Notes: generated from the letters alone by a model not told the origin. DNA of 33,528 nt from Sphaeroforma sirkka (GCA_001586965.3 LUCW03000536.1:2501-36028); one strand, 5' to 3'; counted from the first letter of the stretch, positions 13,291-26,041 are shown. Translations and numbers: made by a program.

Positions 13291-14989
13291 ATATTTTTGT
13301 TTTTTTTTCAGAATCGGGTCTCGAACCAAATACAATTCCCAAAATGTGCATGGGATTTTCTTGCTTAGGTCTTTCTAAAAGCATTTTCTGAAATTTGATC
13401 TAAAATTTGATGCTCCACTCCCTCTGGAAGAAGGGGTGTTTTCGCGCAACCACTTTTTTGTTTAAAAAAATTAGCGATTGCACCAGTGAGTCAGACCCAG
13501 TGACCCAGAGTCCCAAACCCAGTGTAGACGCAGGAAGAGAAATACTTTTTTTCAAACAAAAGTGTAACGAAGTACATAAGCACGAGTAGTTGTTCCTATT
13601 GGAGATTTGGAATTGGAGGTTCCACACATTGTTTTATTGTAATTTTGTAACCGGTTTTATAATATATTCATCAATGGACTATAAATGCTTCATGCAGAAT
13701 ATGTATCTTTAAAAAAAATACCGAATATCATCCGATAATCGGTGTTCCTAAAAATCAGAAAACTACAGTTTTTTTTTTAAATAAACAAAATCGATGGCTT
13801 CAATAGGTTCAATTGTGACTTCAGCAAAGTTAAACTTTATTGGAGTAACCCATAAAGATAATTTGAGATATTCTCGTTTGATGTTTGTTTGCCCTCATCG
13901 AACAAGCAAGGTTAAACTCACTTTAGAGGTGGCTTAAACATAGCTGGAGTCTATAGTACATCCAATAGTAATGTCTTAATGTTTCTCTACTACTTTAATT
14001 TTCATCTTCATACTCAAACAACACAATTATTTTTTAGTGTACCGGTGTACCCGAGTCTGGACTCTGGAGTCTCGAGTTTGACTGCCCAGAGCCCACGCTC
14101 CACCGCCCGGGACTGGTACTCGTGTCTCAGTCGCGACTTGTATTTGACTGTTTGTGACTGTGTGGTCTATGAGATATGTTATGAAGTTCAATGAACAGGA
14201 TGAACGTACGTACTTGACTCTCGCAGATAGTTTTTGAAAATTATTTCAACTATTTTAGAAAAAAAAGAGCCAAAAAATACTATATGTACGAACATGCGTT
14301 ATAAATATTGAATCAGTTTTAAACACGCACAACAGAAGCAAGTTCGCGGTAATATCGTGTGACAAGAAAGAGGAACTCGCATCATGCTATCAAAATACAA
14401 TTTCGAATTGATCGTATAGAACACAAGTAAGAGACTATTGAAAGCTGAAATTTAATTAACCGAACCCAGATTAGGACGATATACGGTAAGGGTCATGCGG
14501 TGGTGCGCGATTATCGGTGTGATTGATTATAAACTTTCGAATGGTCGTTCTAATTATCTGTACTGTTTCTGCTGCTATGGCGAACCAGGCGCATGTGTAC
14601 CTAATCCCTTGCTTTGTGTATACTGTTTACATGTTTTTATTCATTTACGATGATATATTCGAGATCATGATGAAATGTGTACCGTCAGTCAATATGAGTA
14701 GTGAATTTATCTGGTATACATCTTTATCTGTTTTCACCGCTCATGATTATTTCGAGCACTGCAAAATCGGTCTACGTACGCTTAGACCACTGATTGTATT
14801 GACGAACTCGTAAGTTTCGAAGTGTAACAGGTTGCTCGTCAACGCACATACATCCAGAACCTCGCTTGATTGATTTTGTGAGAGCAGTCTCGGTTGATAT
14901 TCTACTATTACTTCAAATCACCACACAATACAAGGCGAAGAAAAATTGAAGACACATCAGACTCAATTATAAGGAATAAACATTTACAG
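13291..14989. other. intergenic, no supported gene; GACTC-word patch
   Basis: Homopolymer A/T runs are common (13296-13306, 13544-13551, 13768-13776). About 14045-14165 is dense in GAGTC, GACTC and TGACTG words. An ATG-led frame at 14541-14813 with a hydrophobic start is discussed under rejected items. Confidence 0.4.
14810..14989 (+). other. possible 5' UTR intron of the C2H2 gene
   Basis: A consensus-like donor (CTC|GTAAGT at 14810) and acceptor (CATTTACAG, ending 14989) lie just upstream of the start codon at 15019. They would delimit a 180-nt intron, the same length as the supported first coding intron. There is no transcript evidence, so this is only a candidate. Confidence 0.25.
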
Positions 14990-15018
14990 TGGTGACATCA
15001 CAAGTACTGAAGGGCGCT

Positions 15019-18000
15019 ATGCAGCAGAACCAGCAACATCGGAGTGTGAACTCCAATACTAAGCAATACAAGCAGAACACGGGTATGCCGAAGCATGTTT
15101 GTGACTAATGATCGGTTCAAGATGGAGGTTGTGGCTACTGTCGAACCTTTGTGGCACTGTAGTTTTGTGTTGTTGTAGACGAGTTATTTTTATAATTCGG
15201 TTCTTTTTTCTTTTGAGACGCGTACTGACATTTTACAAATTTCGCCGTTTTTCCTTCATTAGCATGGAATATAAACGATGAATGCTCGTCTGACTCTCCT
15301 GGTTCGCTCGAGTTAGCTGATAATTCTAGCTCCGATTCCAGCTCAGAAAATGCCACAGAGTCTATACGGAAAATAGGTTCAAGATCTGAGAAGGACATTA
15401 GAGGCACGGACGCGACAGTGGATCAAAGACAAAAGGAAACAACTGCAGGTAGAAACAGTTTGATTGGGGGTAAGAGAGCTGACATGCAACAGGGGCGGAA
15501 GGGTATGGGTGATCTCACTGAGGCGCTGCATAGTTACTTTAAAACAGATAGTTCGAATGACTGTCAAACTCTGAGTGGATCGAATTACGACAAGGAGAGT
15601 CGTAGCCCGGCTGTTTTTGGCAGCAATACCACGCGTTCCGAGATAGGGAGTCAGGGCGCGTCCGCCACTGCGGCAGAACAGAGAATCGGTCGTTCAGCGA
15701 GCACAGGGACGGAGGATACTGTGATATCCCGTAGGTGCGAGACTGGGTCGAAAACACCTGAGGATACACAGACTGGAAGGACTCAGATGTGCAGTCAAGA
15801 TGGGGATTCCACGGGTAGTTTCTTCAGTGAGAAGCAATATATGAAACGTATCAAAAGTGAAGACGAGGAAAGCACCGCAGTCTGCAATGATGGTGTCAAC
15901 AATCCTAGTGAGCAAACCAATGTGAATGATATCACCGCAAACAGTGCCAATGGTCTGAAGTTCGTCAGTACATTTGACGAGAAGGACAGTTTGTCTTTCA
16001 GCGGCAGTGTAGCGGGGAGTTCTGCCAGCAAGCTGTCACGTCGAAGGCGCAAGGCGGCTGAGTTGAAACGTGCCTATTTTTGCAAGTACGATAGGTGCGG
16101 GAAGACGTACGCGAGTAATCACGCGAGAAATTTACACTATCGTCTGAAGCATACGAGAGGCAATAGTGTGTTCTGCGATCTCGCAAAATCGCCTGTAGCC
16201 ACCATTCCTGCGATTTTCACGGGTGATCGCAGCCATCTCCTGCATACCGCACCAAAGAAGCATATTCCAGTACAACCCCGTCCGATAGCTATGAGACCCA
16301 CTGTGAATGGCGGTGCTATGCTAGCACCACGTGCGATACAGTACTTTAGAATACAAAACGGTGTGCGCATACCTGTAGCTGTGTCAATGCCTATGGCTTC
16401 CGCCGTCACAGTGCCATCGCAACCAATGATTCTTCAGCAAGATGGATGCACTCTTGTGAGATGCGTGGAGGGAGCCATCACCCAAGGCGCTGCTAATTAC
16501 GTCAGCAACATTCAAGGTTTAGCCCGTTCGCAGTTGAAATCACCAGTTCTGAAGAACGAATCTCAGGAGGAGTACACATCCTGTGGATTCACCAACCACA
16601 GACAAATACCAGGCGAAGATGTTAATCACTCTTCCGACCACAGCCGTCGACAGATTCATGGCGAGCATGTTCGCACTATGGTGCAGCAAACTGAGGCCCA
16701 GCAGTCGCACCATCCTTGTGTTCATTCCGAGGTGCCAAAGGACATGCATGTACGTCAGTATAAACGGTCGAAGAAGAGGAAAAAGAATACTGATCGCGGG
16801 GATGTTCCTGTGGTTTTGTCCACGCCGACGCCACCAGTGCATATTGCACCAATTAGTGGGGATGGATTGGTGAATGTGAACACGAACTACAGCTCTGTTC
16901 CATCGCCTGGCGCCAACTTGCCACCAATAAATGGGGATGGATTAGTGAATGTGAACACGAACTATAATTCCCTACCACCGCCTGGTGCCAACTTCATCAC
17001 ACCGATGCAACACCACAACCCACAAGAGTGTCAAAGTCAGGTACAGGGCTGGGCGCAACAACAGCAGCAACAGTCGATCAATGCGCATGTGCAAAACACA
17101 GTGAAAAGATCGATTTGTTCGTGTAATCATCAGCGACAAGACCAGAATTTCGTTACTCAGGAATATGGTCGTGGAGGTGGTAGTCCCCAGTATGAGCTCT
17201 TCAACCCCACTTGCAGCGAACAACAGCAGCCTACGCTCAATCACAGGCTCATGGAGGGACGTTCGCAACGACAGGACTGGGTATCCATCTCTCCTACGTC
17301 ATCCACCCAAGGGTCGCCAGACGAGGCATATTTATATGGATCAGATGAGAAAGTACCATACCTGCATTTTCAATCGAGGGACGAGAATATGGGCAACTAC
17401 CAACCACTCGAACCTGTCGTGTACGGTAACACAAACGAGGGTGAATGCAGGCGGAGCATGGTCGGGTGTGGCCAATCTCCCTGCAATTCTCCGTACGTTA
17501 CCGTACAGAACGCTGGACAGACTGTAAGAGATGATTTCGAGCGGCCATCCCGAAACATGCGGTACAATGGGATGCGCCAAGCGAGCAACGGTCGCGAATT
17601 CTCGGAGATGCCGCATAACGAAGACAAGGACAATATTGGTGGGTTTAGTAGTCGCGATCTCCGTGACGATATACAGAATCGGCGGACTCACTCCACACAG
17701 CGGCAATGCCAAAACCAGCAGCCGCAGGATGTACAGATGCAAATGAGTACTTCGACGTGCAATACTAGTGTTCTAGGTCAACAATGTCCTCAGCATGAAT
17801 CAGTTTATGTTAGCAATAATCACCATCTGAACCCGATGGTGAGAAATCAGGAGCCGCAAGAGACCATGTATCACAATCAACACGTGTCAAACGCTCAGCA
17901 TTCACCAGTTCACGCTAGCAACAATCATCACAGGAGTACAATGGTGATAGATCAGGAGCCACAGGATGAAATGTATTCTAATCAACAGGGGTATATACCT

Positions 18001-18462
18001 AACACGCAGCAGGAAGAAGTTTACATGGGCAATAACCAATATCAAAATTCGGTGGTGAGGAATCAACAACAGCAGGAAGTAATACCTTCAAAGCATTATC
18101 ATCATAACCATACATCCAAGAGAGATCGAAAGCACAAACGGTCGAAGAAGAAACTTTTGTCCACTTCCGACGGCATCGGCGGTCGCGATCACCGCGGGTC
18201 TGTGCCGCAGAATCGTCAATATCATCAAACACATCTGCAATATCAATATCATAAGCAGTATCCAAGCCAACAGCCTCAGCCTACACCGGTGCAAGGGATG
18301 GCGCAATCAAGCGATTCTAGCGCTCAAGACCAACAGTGGACTCAGCAGCAACAGTACCGCATGAGTAACATGCACTCTACGAACCCGCCGATGAACAACG
18401 GCCCTCAGAATAGTATGCATTCGAACCGGCATTCACGAGAGACGCATCAAGTTGTAATATGA
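15019..18462 (+). CDS. single-C2H2-finger, Gln/Asn-rich probable transcription regulator (1087 aa)
   Basis: Two exons: 15019-15082 (ATG, MQQNQQHRSVNSN...) and 15263-18462, joined over a 180-nt intron (donor GTATG at 15083, acceptor CTTCATTAG at 15262, phase 1). The long open frame has no ATG near its 5' end and is blocked upstream by a TGA at 15226, which is why the short first exon is needed. Residues 40-290 are Ser/acidic. SRRRRKAAELKR precedes one C2H2 finger with C295, C300, H313, H318 (C-x4-C-x12-H-x4-H). NLS-like KRSKKRKK is at 522-529 and KHKRSKKK at 978-985. A 25-residue unit starting PI(S/N)GDGLVNVNTNY is tandemly duplicated at ~551-600. Degenerate repeats (VYVSNNHHLN, VHASNNHHRS, VYMGNNQYQN) lie in the Gln/Asn-rich C-terminal part. 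Nuclear DNA binding is inferred from the finger and basic motifs; the ortholog is unknown. Confidence 0.85.
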
Positions 18463-18854
18463 TGGTGCTGCATCCTCATGCAATGATGCTGGTATCATTC
18501 CTAGTCGTGCTAGTAATATCGACCACAATTGTTTCGATCATAACATGATTGCGCAAGTACGACAATGGTATTCTGATTCGTACAACAATACCAGGCAGTT
18601 TTCTTTGCATTTCGATAGTGACAGAGAACTTCGAACGCAGACTGAAGTCCTACCAGCAAGGTAAAAATTAAAGCAGCATACTTTTTATATCATAGACGAG
18701 TTCGCAAGTTTTAAAGTCTTTCAATTCAGTCATAGGTATTAATTAAGAACATTGGTGACGTGCACATAGTGAAAATGTATACGTGTTTGTACAAATCTCT
18801 GTTGCTGTTCATGTGTTTGTGTGTATATATATGCATATTATATATGTATGCATG
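18463..18854. other. 3' flank of the C2H2 gene
   Basis: Non-coding 3' flank. No canonical AATAAA was seen before the microsatellite; AATTAA-type words occur at about 18668 and 18740. Confidence 0.4.
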
Positions 18855-18874
18855 CATATACATATATATATATA

Positions 18875-18918
<44 letters not shown>

Positions 18919-18940
18919 ATATATATATATATATATATTA

Positions 18941-18979
<39 letters not shown>

Positions 18980-19410
18980 TATTACATATATATATATATA
19001 CAATATATATACATATATATTATATATATCCATATATATATACATATATGTATATTATATATTATATGTTATTATGTATATGCATATATATATATGTCAT
19101 GTAGTATTATTACAAACATACATACATACATATACATATAAATATATAAACAGTGATATTATATACATGCAATACACATCAACAACACATAACATATTGC
19201 ATATATGTATATATATATTATATACACACACATATATTAAGGATGTATACGACATATTATATACATACGCATGCATGTACGTATGCATATGCATCTTTAT
19301 GTATCAGTTTTATATATATATGTATTACATATATATTATTATATATATATACATATATATATATATATACAAACATTATATACAATATATATATATTGAT
19401 ATGTGAGAGA
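18855..19410. repeat. TA microsatellite
   Basis: TA arrays at 18858-18970 and beyond, broken by CATA, CATACATACATA (19116-19132) and short mixed words. The long Ile/Tyr frames across it are artefacts. Confidence 0.9.
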
Positions 19411-20630
19411 GAGAGTCTGTGTGCGCGCATGGGTGCGTGCGTGCACCTGCGCCAGCGCAATGCGTGCAATGTTGATGCGCATATATGCACGCGTATGCGA
19501 GATGTAATGCATTATGCTTGCACGAGGTACGTAAAGCATGGTTTATATATAAATAAAGCCAAGCAGACAATATGATATACATATTATATATATATATTAT
19601 ATATATATATATTACATATTAATTATTATATATATATATATTATTATTATATATATATTATTACATATATATTGATGCATATGCGCATGCGCATACGCAT
19701 ACGCGCAGATATGTATATATATATGCATATACTACGCACATATGCATTATTACGATGATGATGCGCGCGTCGTCTGTCGATCCGATATCCATATACATAT
19801 ATATTATAATTATATATTACATATGATTGTTATGTATATATTAGCACATTAATAATATTAATACATATATATGTATGCGCGCATGCATATTATAATGCAT
19901 ACGCATGACGTGCAATACCATGCATTGATCACTGGGGTTTATGTATGTATATTACATGCATTGTTTATTATTATATATACACATATTAATTATATACATA
20001 TGTTTTTATAAATATTATTAATATTATACATGCATATATATATAATACATGCATATTATTACATATCATACAATAATAATACAATATAATAATATAACAT
20101 TACATTATTATATAATAATATTGACATATAATAATAATATAATATTAATACATACATATATATTGTGTAATATTATGTAATGCAATACATATAATAATAA
20201 TATGTATTACACGCATGTACGTACGCAACGCAATACGCATGTACGTACGTACATGCATTATTATGCATATTATTATTATTATGTAACATGCATAATACGA
20301 TAATGATCATTTGTACAGTTATACAATACATATTATTATTATTATTACGCACGCATTGGATATATAACCATTATTGACATCATAATATTATTAATATTAT
20401 TAATATGTACATGTATTATGTACAATTACATAATGTATTGTGTGCATACGTGCATACGCATGCATACGTGTATGTATGCATGCCGCATGCGTATGCATGT
20501 ACGTATGCATTATTATTATGTACGTATGTATGTATGTATTGTGTCCAGGCGTGTGGGTATGTCCGGTATGCATGTCTGTATATATGTATGCATATGTTTG
20601 TGTATATATATATATCCATCTATCTATCTA
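19411..20630. repeat. alternating purine-pyrimidine simple block (GCATAC / TGCGCA / GTACGT words)
   Basis: About 1.2 kb in which long runs alternate strictly purine and pyrimidine, for example ATGCGCATGCGCATACGCAT near 19680, TACGTACATGCAT near 20240 and GCATACGTGCATACGCATGC near 20445. AAT/TAT tracts are interspersed. Self-complementary words (TGCGCA, GTACGTAC, ATGCAT) are frequent. No credible gene. Confidence 0.8.
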
Positions 20631-21837
<1,207 letters not shown>

Positions 21838-22338
21838 TGTATAAATATAGCCTCCGGTCAGTCTAAAATATCAAGATCAAATGAGATAAATAACATATTG
21901 GTTCTTATTAGTATTTAAAATAATTGAATACAAATTCTTTTCCAATATTTCCAAAGTGTTCTAAATTCACTTTGATGGCTCCAATACCCTGAGTATTCGG
22001 TATGACTCATTTAATTGGACCTATTTGAGACGATAGTAGATGTAGGATATTATAAACTAAAATTTATAATCTCTGAACTACTACTTACAGGTTTTGGTCT
22101 TCCCGCCAATCTAAAATCCAATAAGTCTTTCTTTTTGTGACTTTTCTTCAGATGGGACTTTAATTATATTAGCCAATGTATTAATTTGACTTAAGTCTTT
22201 CTTTTTGTGACTTTTCTTCAGATGGGACTTTATTTATATTAGCCAATGTATTAATTTGACTTACGTTCTTATGCTATCTACAAATTAGACATGTGGTCAT
22301 GAACACTTAGTACTTCTAGTGAAAATTATTCAATAAAG
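21838..22338 (+). mobile_element. LTR-a, divergent and 3'-truncated gypsy LTR
   Basis: Starts TGTATAAATATAGCC, matching TGTAGAAATACGGCC of the other copies, and continues through GCCTCCGGTCAGTCTAAAAT, CCAATATTTCCAAAGTG, a TATTATAAAC TATA-like stretch and CAATAAAG (poly(A)-signal-like). It stops there, lacking the ~160-nt downstream part present in LTR-b and LTR-c. It is clearly more diverged from b and c than they are from each other. Confidence 0.8.
22122..22261 (+). repeat. 70-bp tandem duplication inside LTR-a
   Basis: Two near-identical 70-bp units starting TAAGTCTTTCTTTTTGTGAC at 22122 and 22192; they differ at TTTAATTA/TTTATTTA. LTR-b and LTR-c have one unit. Confidence 0.9.
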
Positions 22339-23323
22339 ATTAATATAACACACATTCCAGGAATACATAACCATCTTCCTGACATGCTCTCTCGACTTGT
22401 GCCCGACTACCAGAAAACAGTCAAAGAGTTATTAGCAACCGATTGGATGCTAAATAAGAAATGGTTTAACCTCGCTCAATCACGATGGGGTCCATTTACT
22501 GTTGATATGTTCGCCGCAGAACATAACAAACAGGTTTCTGAATATAGGTCGTTGACTCATCCTAAAGGTGATGCATTTCAGCTTGACTTATCAAAGCATA
22601 ATGCGTGGGCTAATCCACCTTGTCAACTTATCGCACAGTTGTTAAATTATGTTAATATTACTAAATCTACCATTACGCTGTGTTGTCCCTTACGTAACTC
22701 CGACCCATGGATACGTGATTTAATTAATATGATTCAAGACGAACCTATTTATGTCGACCGTGAAACCGACACGTTCTTGTATCAGGATCCTATTCTATTA
22801 AGAAGACGCCTTGGAAACACACCATTGTTTGTCGCATCGGTCCTGCAGGTACCACTAAGTGGAAACCTCAACCGAATTCTTAGCTAAACTAGAGGAGTCT
22901 AAAGAGTTTGAACAAAAGCTCAAGACTCGTACAACACATGCACCCAACAAGATTGAAGTCGAGGTAATGCCGATTGAAACGGCATTAGATCGTAAAAACA
23001 TGGAACTAGCTAAGGCCATGGATCAAAGACTCAAAACTCTAAGAGAACCTGAAGCTCGCACTCAACTACTTAAAGCGCTGCTTAAAGAACAGCCAGGAGT
23101 TACGAAACAACTGAAGAAGATACTTCAACAATCCAATGTTGTCAATTATGTATCTCAGGACTCTACCCCTCCTGATATTGAGGTTGCCCTTTCCAACAGG
23201 ACTATGGTTCATCCAGCCAGCGTTACGCAGAATCTGACTGACTTAGAGGAGCTCGAAAGTAGAGTTAAAATTATACATAATTTAACGCATCGAGCATATG
23301 AGCATACTTATAAAATGGCTATT
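22339..23323 (+). pseudogene. gypsy pol fragment: RNase H end, methyltransferase-like domain, integrase zinc-finger start
   Basis: Joins LTR-a in mid-element: the frame begins INITHIPGIHNHLPDM, the end of RNase H, and continues through VDMFAAEHNK and NAWANPPCQL (methyltransferase-like domain), then HNLTHRAYEH at the integrase start. At 23324 it is cut by the exact 5' end of LTR-b. It is almost identical to 28800-27823 on the other strand (few substitutions, such as DYQK/DHQK). A one-base deletion near 22786 (CAGGATCC against CAGGGATCC) shifts the frame and kills the ORF. It lacks gag, protease, RT, most of RNase H and the integrase core. Confidence 0.85.
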
Positions 23324-23914
23324 TGTAGAAATACGGCCTCCGGTCAGTCTAAAATATCAAGATCAATTGAGATACTACATTGGTTTTATTTGTATTTTAA
23401 ATAATTTAGTACAAGCTCTTTTCCAATATTTCCAAAGTGTTCTAAATTCACTTTGATGGCTCCAATAGCCTGAGTATTTGGTATGACTCATCTACTTGGA
23501 CCTATTTGAGACATTAGTAGATGTAGGATATTATAAACTAAATTTTATAATCTCCGAACTACTACTTATAGATTTTGGTCCTCCCGCCAATCTCCAAAAT
23601 CCAATAAGTCTTTTTTTTTTTTAACTTTTCTTCAGATGGAACTTTATTTATATCAGCTAATGTATTAACGTGACTTACGTTATTATGTCTATTTACAAAT
23701 TAGGCAAGTGGTCATGAACACTTAGTACTTCTAGTGAAAATTATTCAATAAAGAACAGCTAGAGGTACGCCCTGTGTGATCGAGGATATTTAGGCTCTTA
23801 ACAAGAGGCAGTCCCGATCATTCTTACACAAGCTACCACTGCTAAATCCTAACTGACTAAATTGTATTTTAGTTTAATATAGTTTGAAACCTAGTAATTT
23901 CCATCAAAGTTTAC
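23324..23914 (+). mobile_element. LTR-b, 591 bp
   Basis: Begins TGTAGAAATACGGCC and ends near CATCAAAGTTTAC, where similarity to LTR-c stops. It contains a TATTATAAAC TATA-like box (about 23530), an AATAAAG signal (about 23747) and the downstream GATCGAGGATATTTAGGCTC region missing from LTR-a. Its left neighbour is internal pol sequence, not unique DNA. Confidence 0.85.
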
Positions 23915-23994
23915 TTATTTTTCAGTTAAATAGTAGTTACAGTAGTGTACTGCTTCTAGACTGTCTGACATCGATTTACTATCCAGCAAATACT

Positions 23995-26032
23995 ATGGCT
24001 AAGGGTACTTCTAAAGGCAAGGGAGCCGCTAGCTCTAAGCCTGCTAAGCCTGCCGAGGTTCCTGAGATCCCTGTGGAAACACCTAGCCTGTCTGGAGTTG
24101 AGCCTGCCGAGGATACTGTTGGGGAAGCAAATTCTGAGGTTGGTACAGAGGATTATTCTGAGGATGACTCGTCGGATCCTAAAGCCTTGGAAGAAGAGGT
24201 ATCTACTACCGCGGAAAGGCTCGCCAGCGTCCGTGTATCACCTAGGAGTGAAGCTCAGGACCCCAGCTTGCCCCTGACCACGTGCCGTCAAATATTGGGG
24301 ATAAACGTCGAAAGGCTGGAAAATTCGTGGATACGAATGTCGGGGGGCATTATAACTCCACATCTAAAGGACACTCCAGCACAAATCCGGCGTGAAAAGG
24401 AAGTATTGGACCTGTCCGAAAATTTCGGTTTCGCCATCGATGGAGAAGCCATTCCATTCAGCTCAAATCTTGGGGCCGAAGCTGAGGACGCCATAACTCG
24501 ACAACGAGTGGTTGGATCCTCTCAATCTCGACGCCAATTGAACCGCACTGAAGCGCTCTTGAAGGAGCTAGCGGCAGCAGCAGTTGTGGACCCCTCTATC
24601 GTGTCCCACTTGGCTGATATTCTTCCTATACCGAAGAAGAAAAAAAAAATTCGGGCCCAGTTTCGAACCCGAGACCTACTGGTTTACCAGCCAGTATGTT
24701 TACCACTAAGCCAGTTACCACTGGCGAGAGAGATAATATTTCAAAATTTAATCTCTATAGCTCTGATGCTACCATCGACCATCCTCTTGACAAACCTAAC
24801 CCTGTCAGAGGATATGATCGTATGGAACTCGATGAGGCTTACCATCCTCGTAATATCGACCCTCATTTGCCAACTAACCCTGGTAATCACGATTTTGGCA
24901 ATCGCTACACCAGTACCTCGTTAGAGAGTTCCCGCTCTAATCCTGAGGATGAGGAAGTGAGAACCAGACATACTCGTCTCAGGCTATTACGCTCTGGTAT
25001 GCAAGTCCTTGAGGACCGTCTATTGAATGACTCTGACCTTGACGATAGGAAAGCGGATAACATTCGCTATCTAATCGATAACAAGAGAAAGGAAATAGAC
25101 ACCATCTTGGTACTAGCAGCCCGTAGCACTGAGCATGAGCCTCGTGAACACTTAGAACCAAGGTTTATAAAGCAGCTAGGTAACGCGCAGGCTGAGGTCG
25201 ATTTCTCTACTAATGAGAGTACAGTGGAGACACTGAAGGCCTTCGACCAACTTAAGGAGTCTGCCAGCCTTAGGGATAAGCAGATGATGAATGCCTTTAT
25301 TCATTTCTGTGAGCCAGGTGAATGGCGAACTATCTTGAAGGCTCATGAGCCCAACTGGAAAGCCCTACCCTGGCACCAGTTGCGTGATAATATACTTAAC
25401 ACCTTTTTTTTTGAAGATGCACGTGACCGTGAACTTCTAGAGTCTCACAAGTTCTTTGCGAACGATACCACTATTCGAGGTGCTCTAGCTCATATGACAC
25501 ATATGAATACTGGATGGGTGGTCGTACCTATACTGGCGAATATTTATTAATTTGTCAGATGATGGAGACTCTGGGAGCTAACCTCTTTAAGAAAGTCAAT
25601 GATGACATCATCGCCTATGGTGATTTGCGATCTATGCCTTGGTCTGTCTTTGAGAAGATAGTACACAAGCATACCAATTCCTCTACTAGAGTACTTAGTA
25701 CCACGAGCTACACCCAGCCCACTAAGCGAAACGCAGTAGAGACTAATACTGCGCGTAGTACTAAGAAACCTCGCACTACTACTGGAGGGGTACTGGCTCT
25801 ACTTCTACCGAACCGAAAGGTGATAAGAAGGTGAGAGCGCCTTGCAAGAAGTGTGGTTACAACCTCACAAAACGTAATGGCAAGTGGAATGGTAGACACG
25901 ACCCTGTTAAGTGTGCACCAGGCAAGCCAGATTTTGGACACTATATGAAAAGAGTGTGCTACTTGCAAGGGTACTAACGGTTGGCACAAAGAGGATTGCA
26001 AGGACTTACCAGACGTCCAAGTTAAGCACTGA
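23995..26032 (+). pseudogene. gag with zinc-knuckle-like C-terminus, frameshifted
   Basis: The ATG at 23995 starts MAKGTSKGKGAASSKPAKPA, a basic/Pro-rich N-terminus, followed by an acidic region (SEVGTEDYSEDDSSD). This frame runs to about 24639, where an antisense tRNA-like insertion interrupts it and the meaning moves to another frame (SKFNLYSSDATIDHP... to about 25520). A second shift moves it to the frame with MMETLGANLFKKVNDDIIAY, and a third leads to the C-terminal cysteine motifs: CKKCGYNLTKRNGKWNGRHD followed by PVKC, and CATCKGTNGWHKEDC. These resemble nucleic-acid-binding zinc knuckles but have unusual spacing. The stop is at 26030-26032, ten bases before the pol ATG. Confidence 0.7.
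24640..24720 (-). repeat. tRNA-like (SINE-type) insertion, antisense in gag
   Basis: On the - strand 24720-24651 has an A box (TGGCTTAGTGGT, 24713-24702) and a B box (GGGTTCGAAAC, 24670-24660), with a perfect 6-bp anticodon-type stem (TACTGG/CCAGTA) around the loop CTGGTAAA. It ends in a run of ten T (24649-24640), a Pol III terminator-like sequence. The D-stem is partly paired (3 of 4), the T-stem is weak and the acceptor ends do not pair, so this is a tRNA-derived element or pseudogene, not a functional tRNA. In the 8-nt loop GGT would be the anticodon position (Thr-like). The gag + frame reads straight through it. Confidence 0.6.
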
Positions 26033-26041
26033 CAGTACCAT

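Noticed and set aside
14523..14813. Frame with ATG at 14541 and a hydrophobic, signal-peptide-like start (MVVLIICTVSAAMA)
   Set aside because: Short, no domain, no codon bias, lies in the probable 5' region of the C2H2 gene, and its stop overlaps a donor-like GTAAGT. Chance is the simplest explanation.
16540..18306. Several - and + strand frames overlapping the C2H2 gene
   Set aside because: Shadows of the long coding exon in other frames; no motifs.
19116..20330. CRISPR-like array
   Set aside because: Repeats are short simple-sequence words without regular spacers, and the genome is eukaryotic.
23915..23994. Primer-binding site after LTR-b
   Set aside because: The sequence after the LTR (TTATTTTTCAGTTAAATAG) has no TGG-starting tRNA-complementary stretch that I can recognise.
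24651..24720. Functional tRNA gene (Thr-like) antisense in gag
   Set aside because: Acceptor ends do not pair, the T-stem is weak and the anticodon loop has 8 nt; only internal promoter boxes and terminator are convincing, so it is called tRNA-like.
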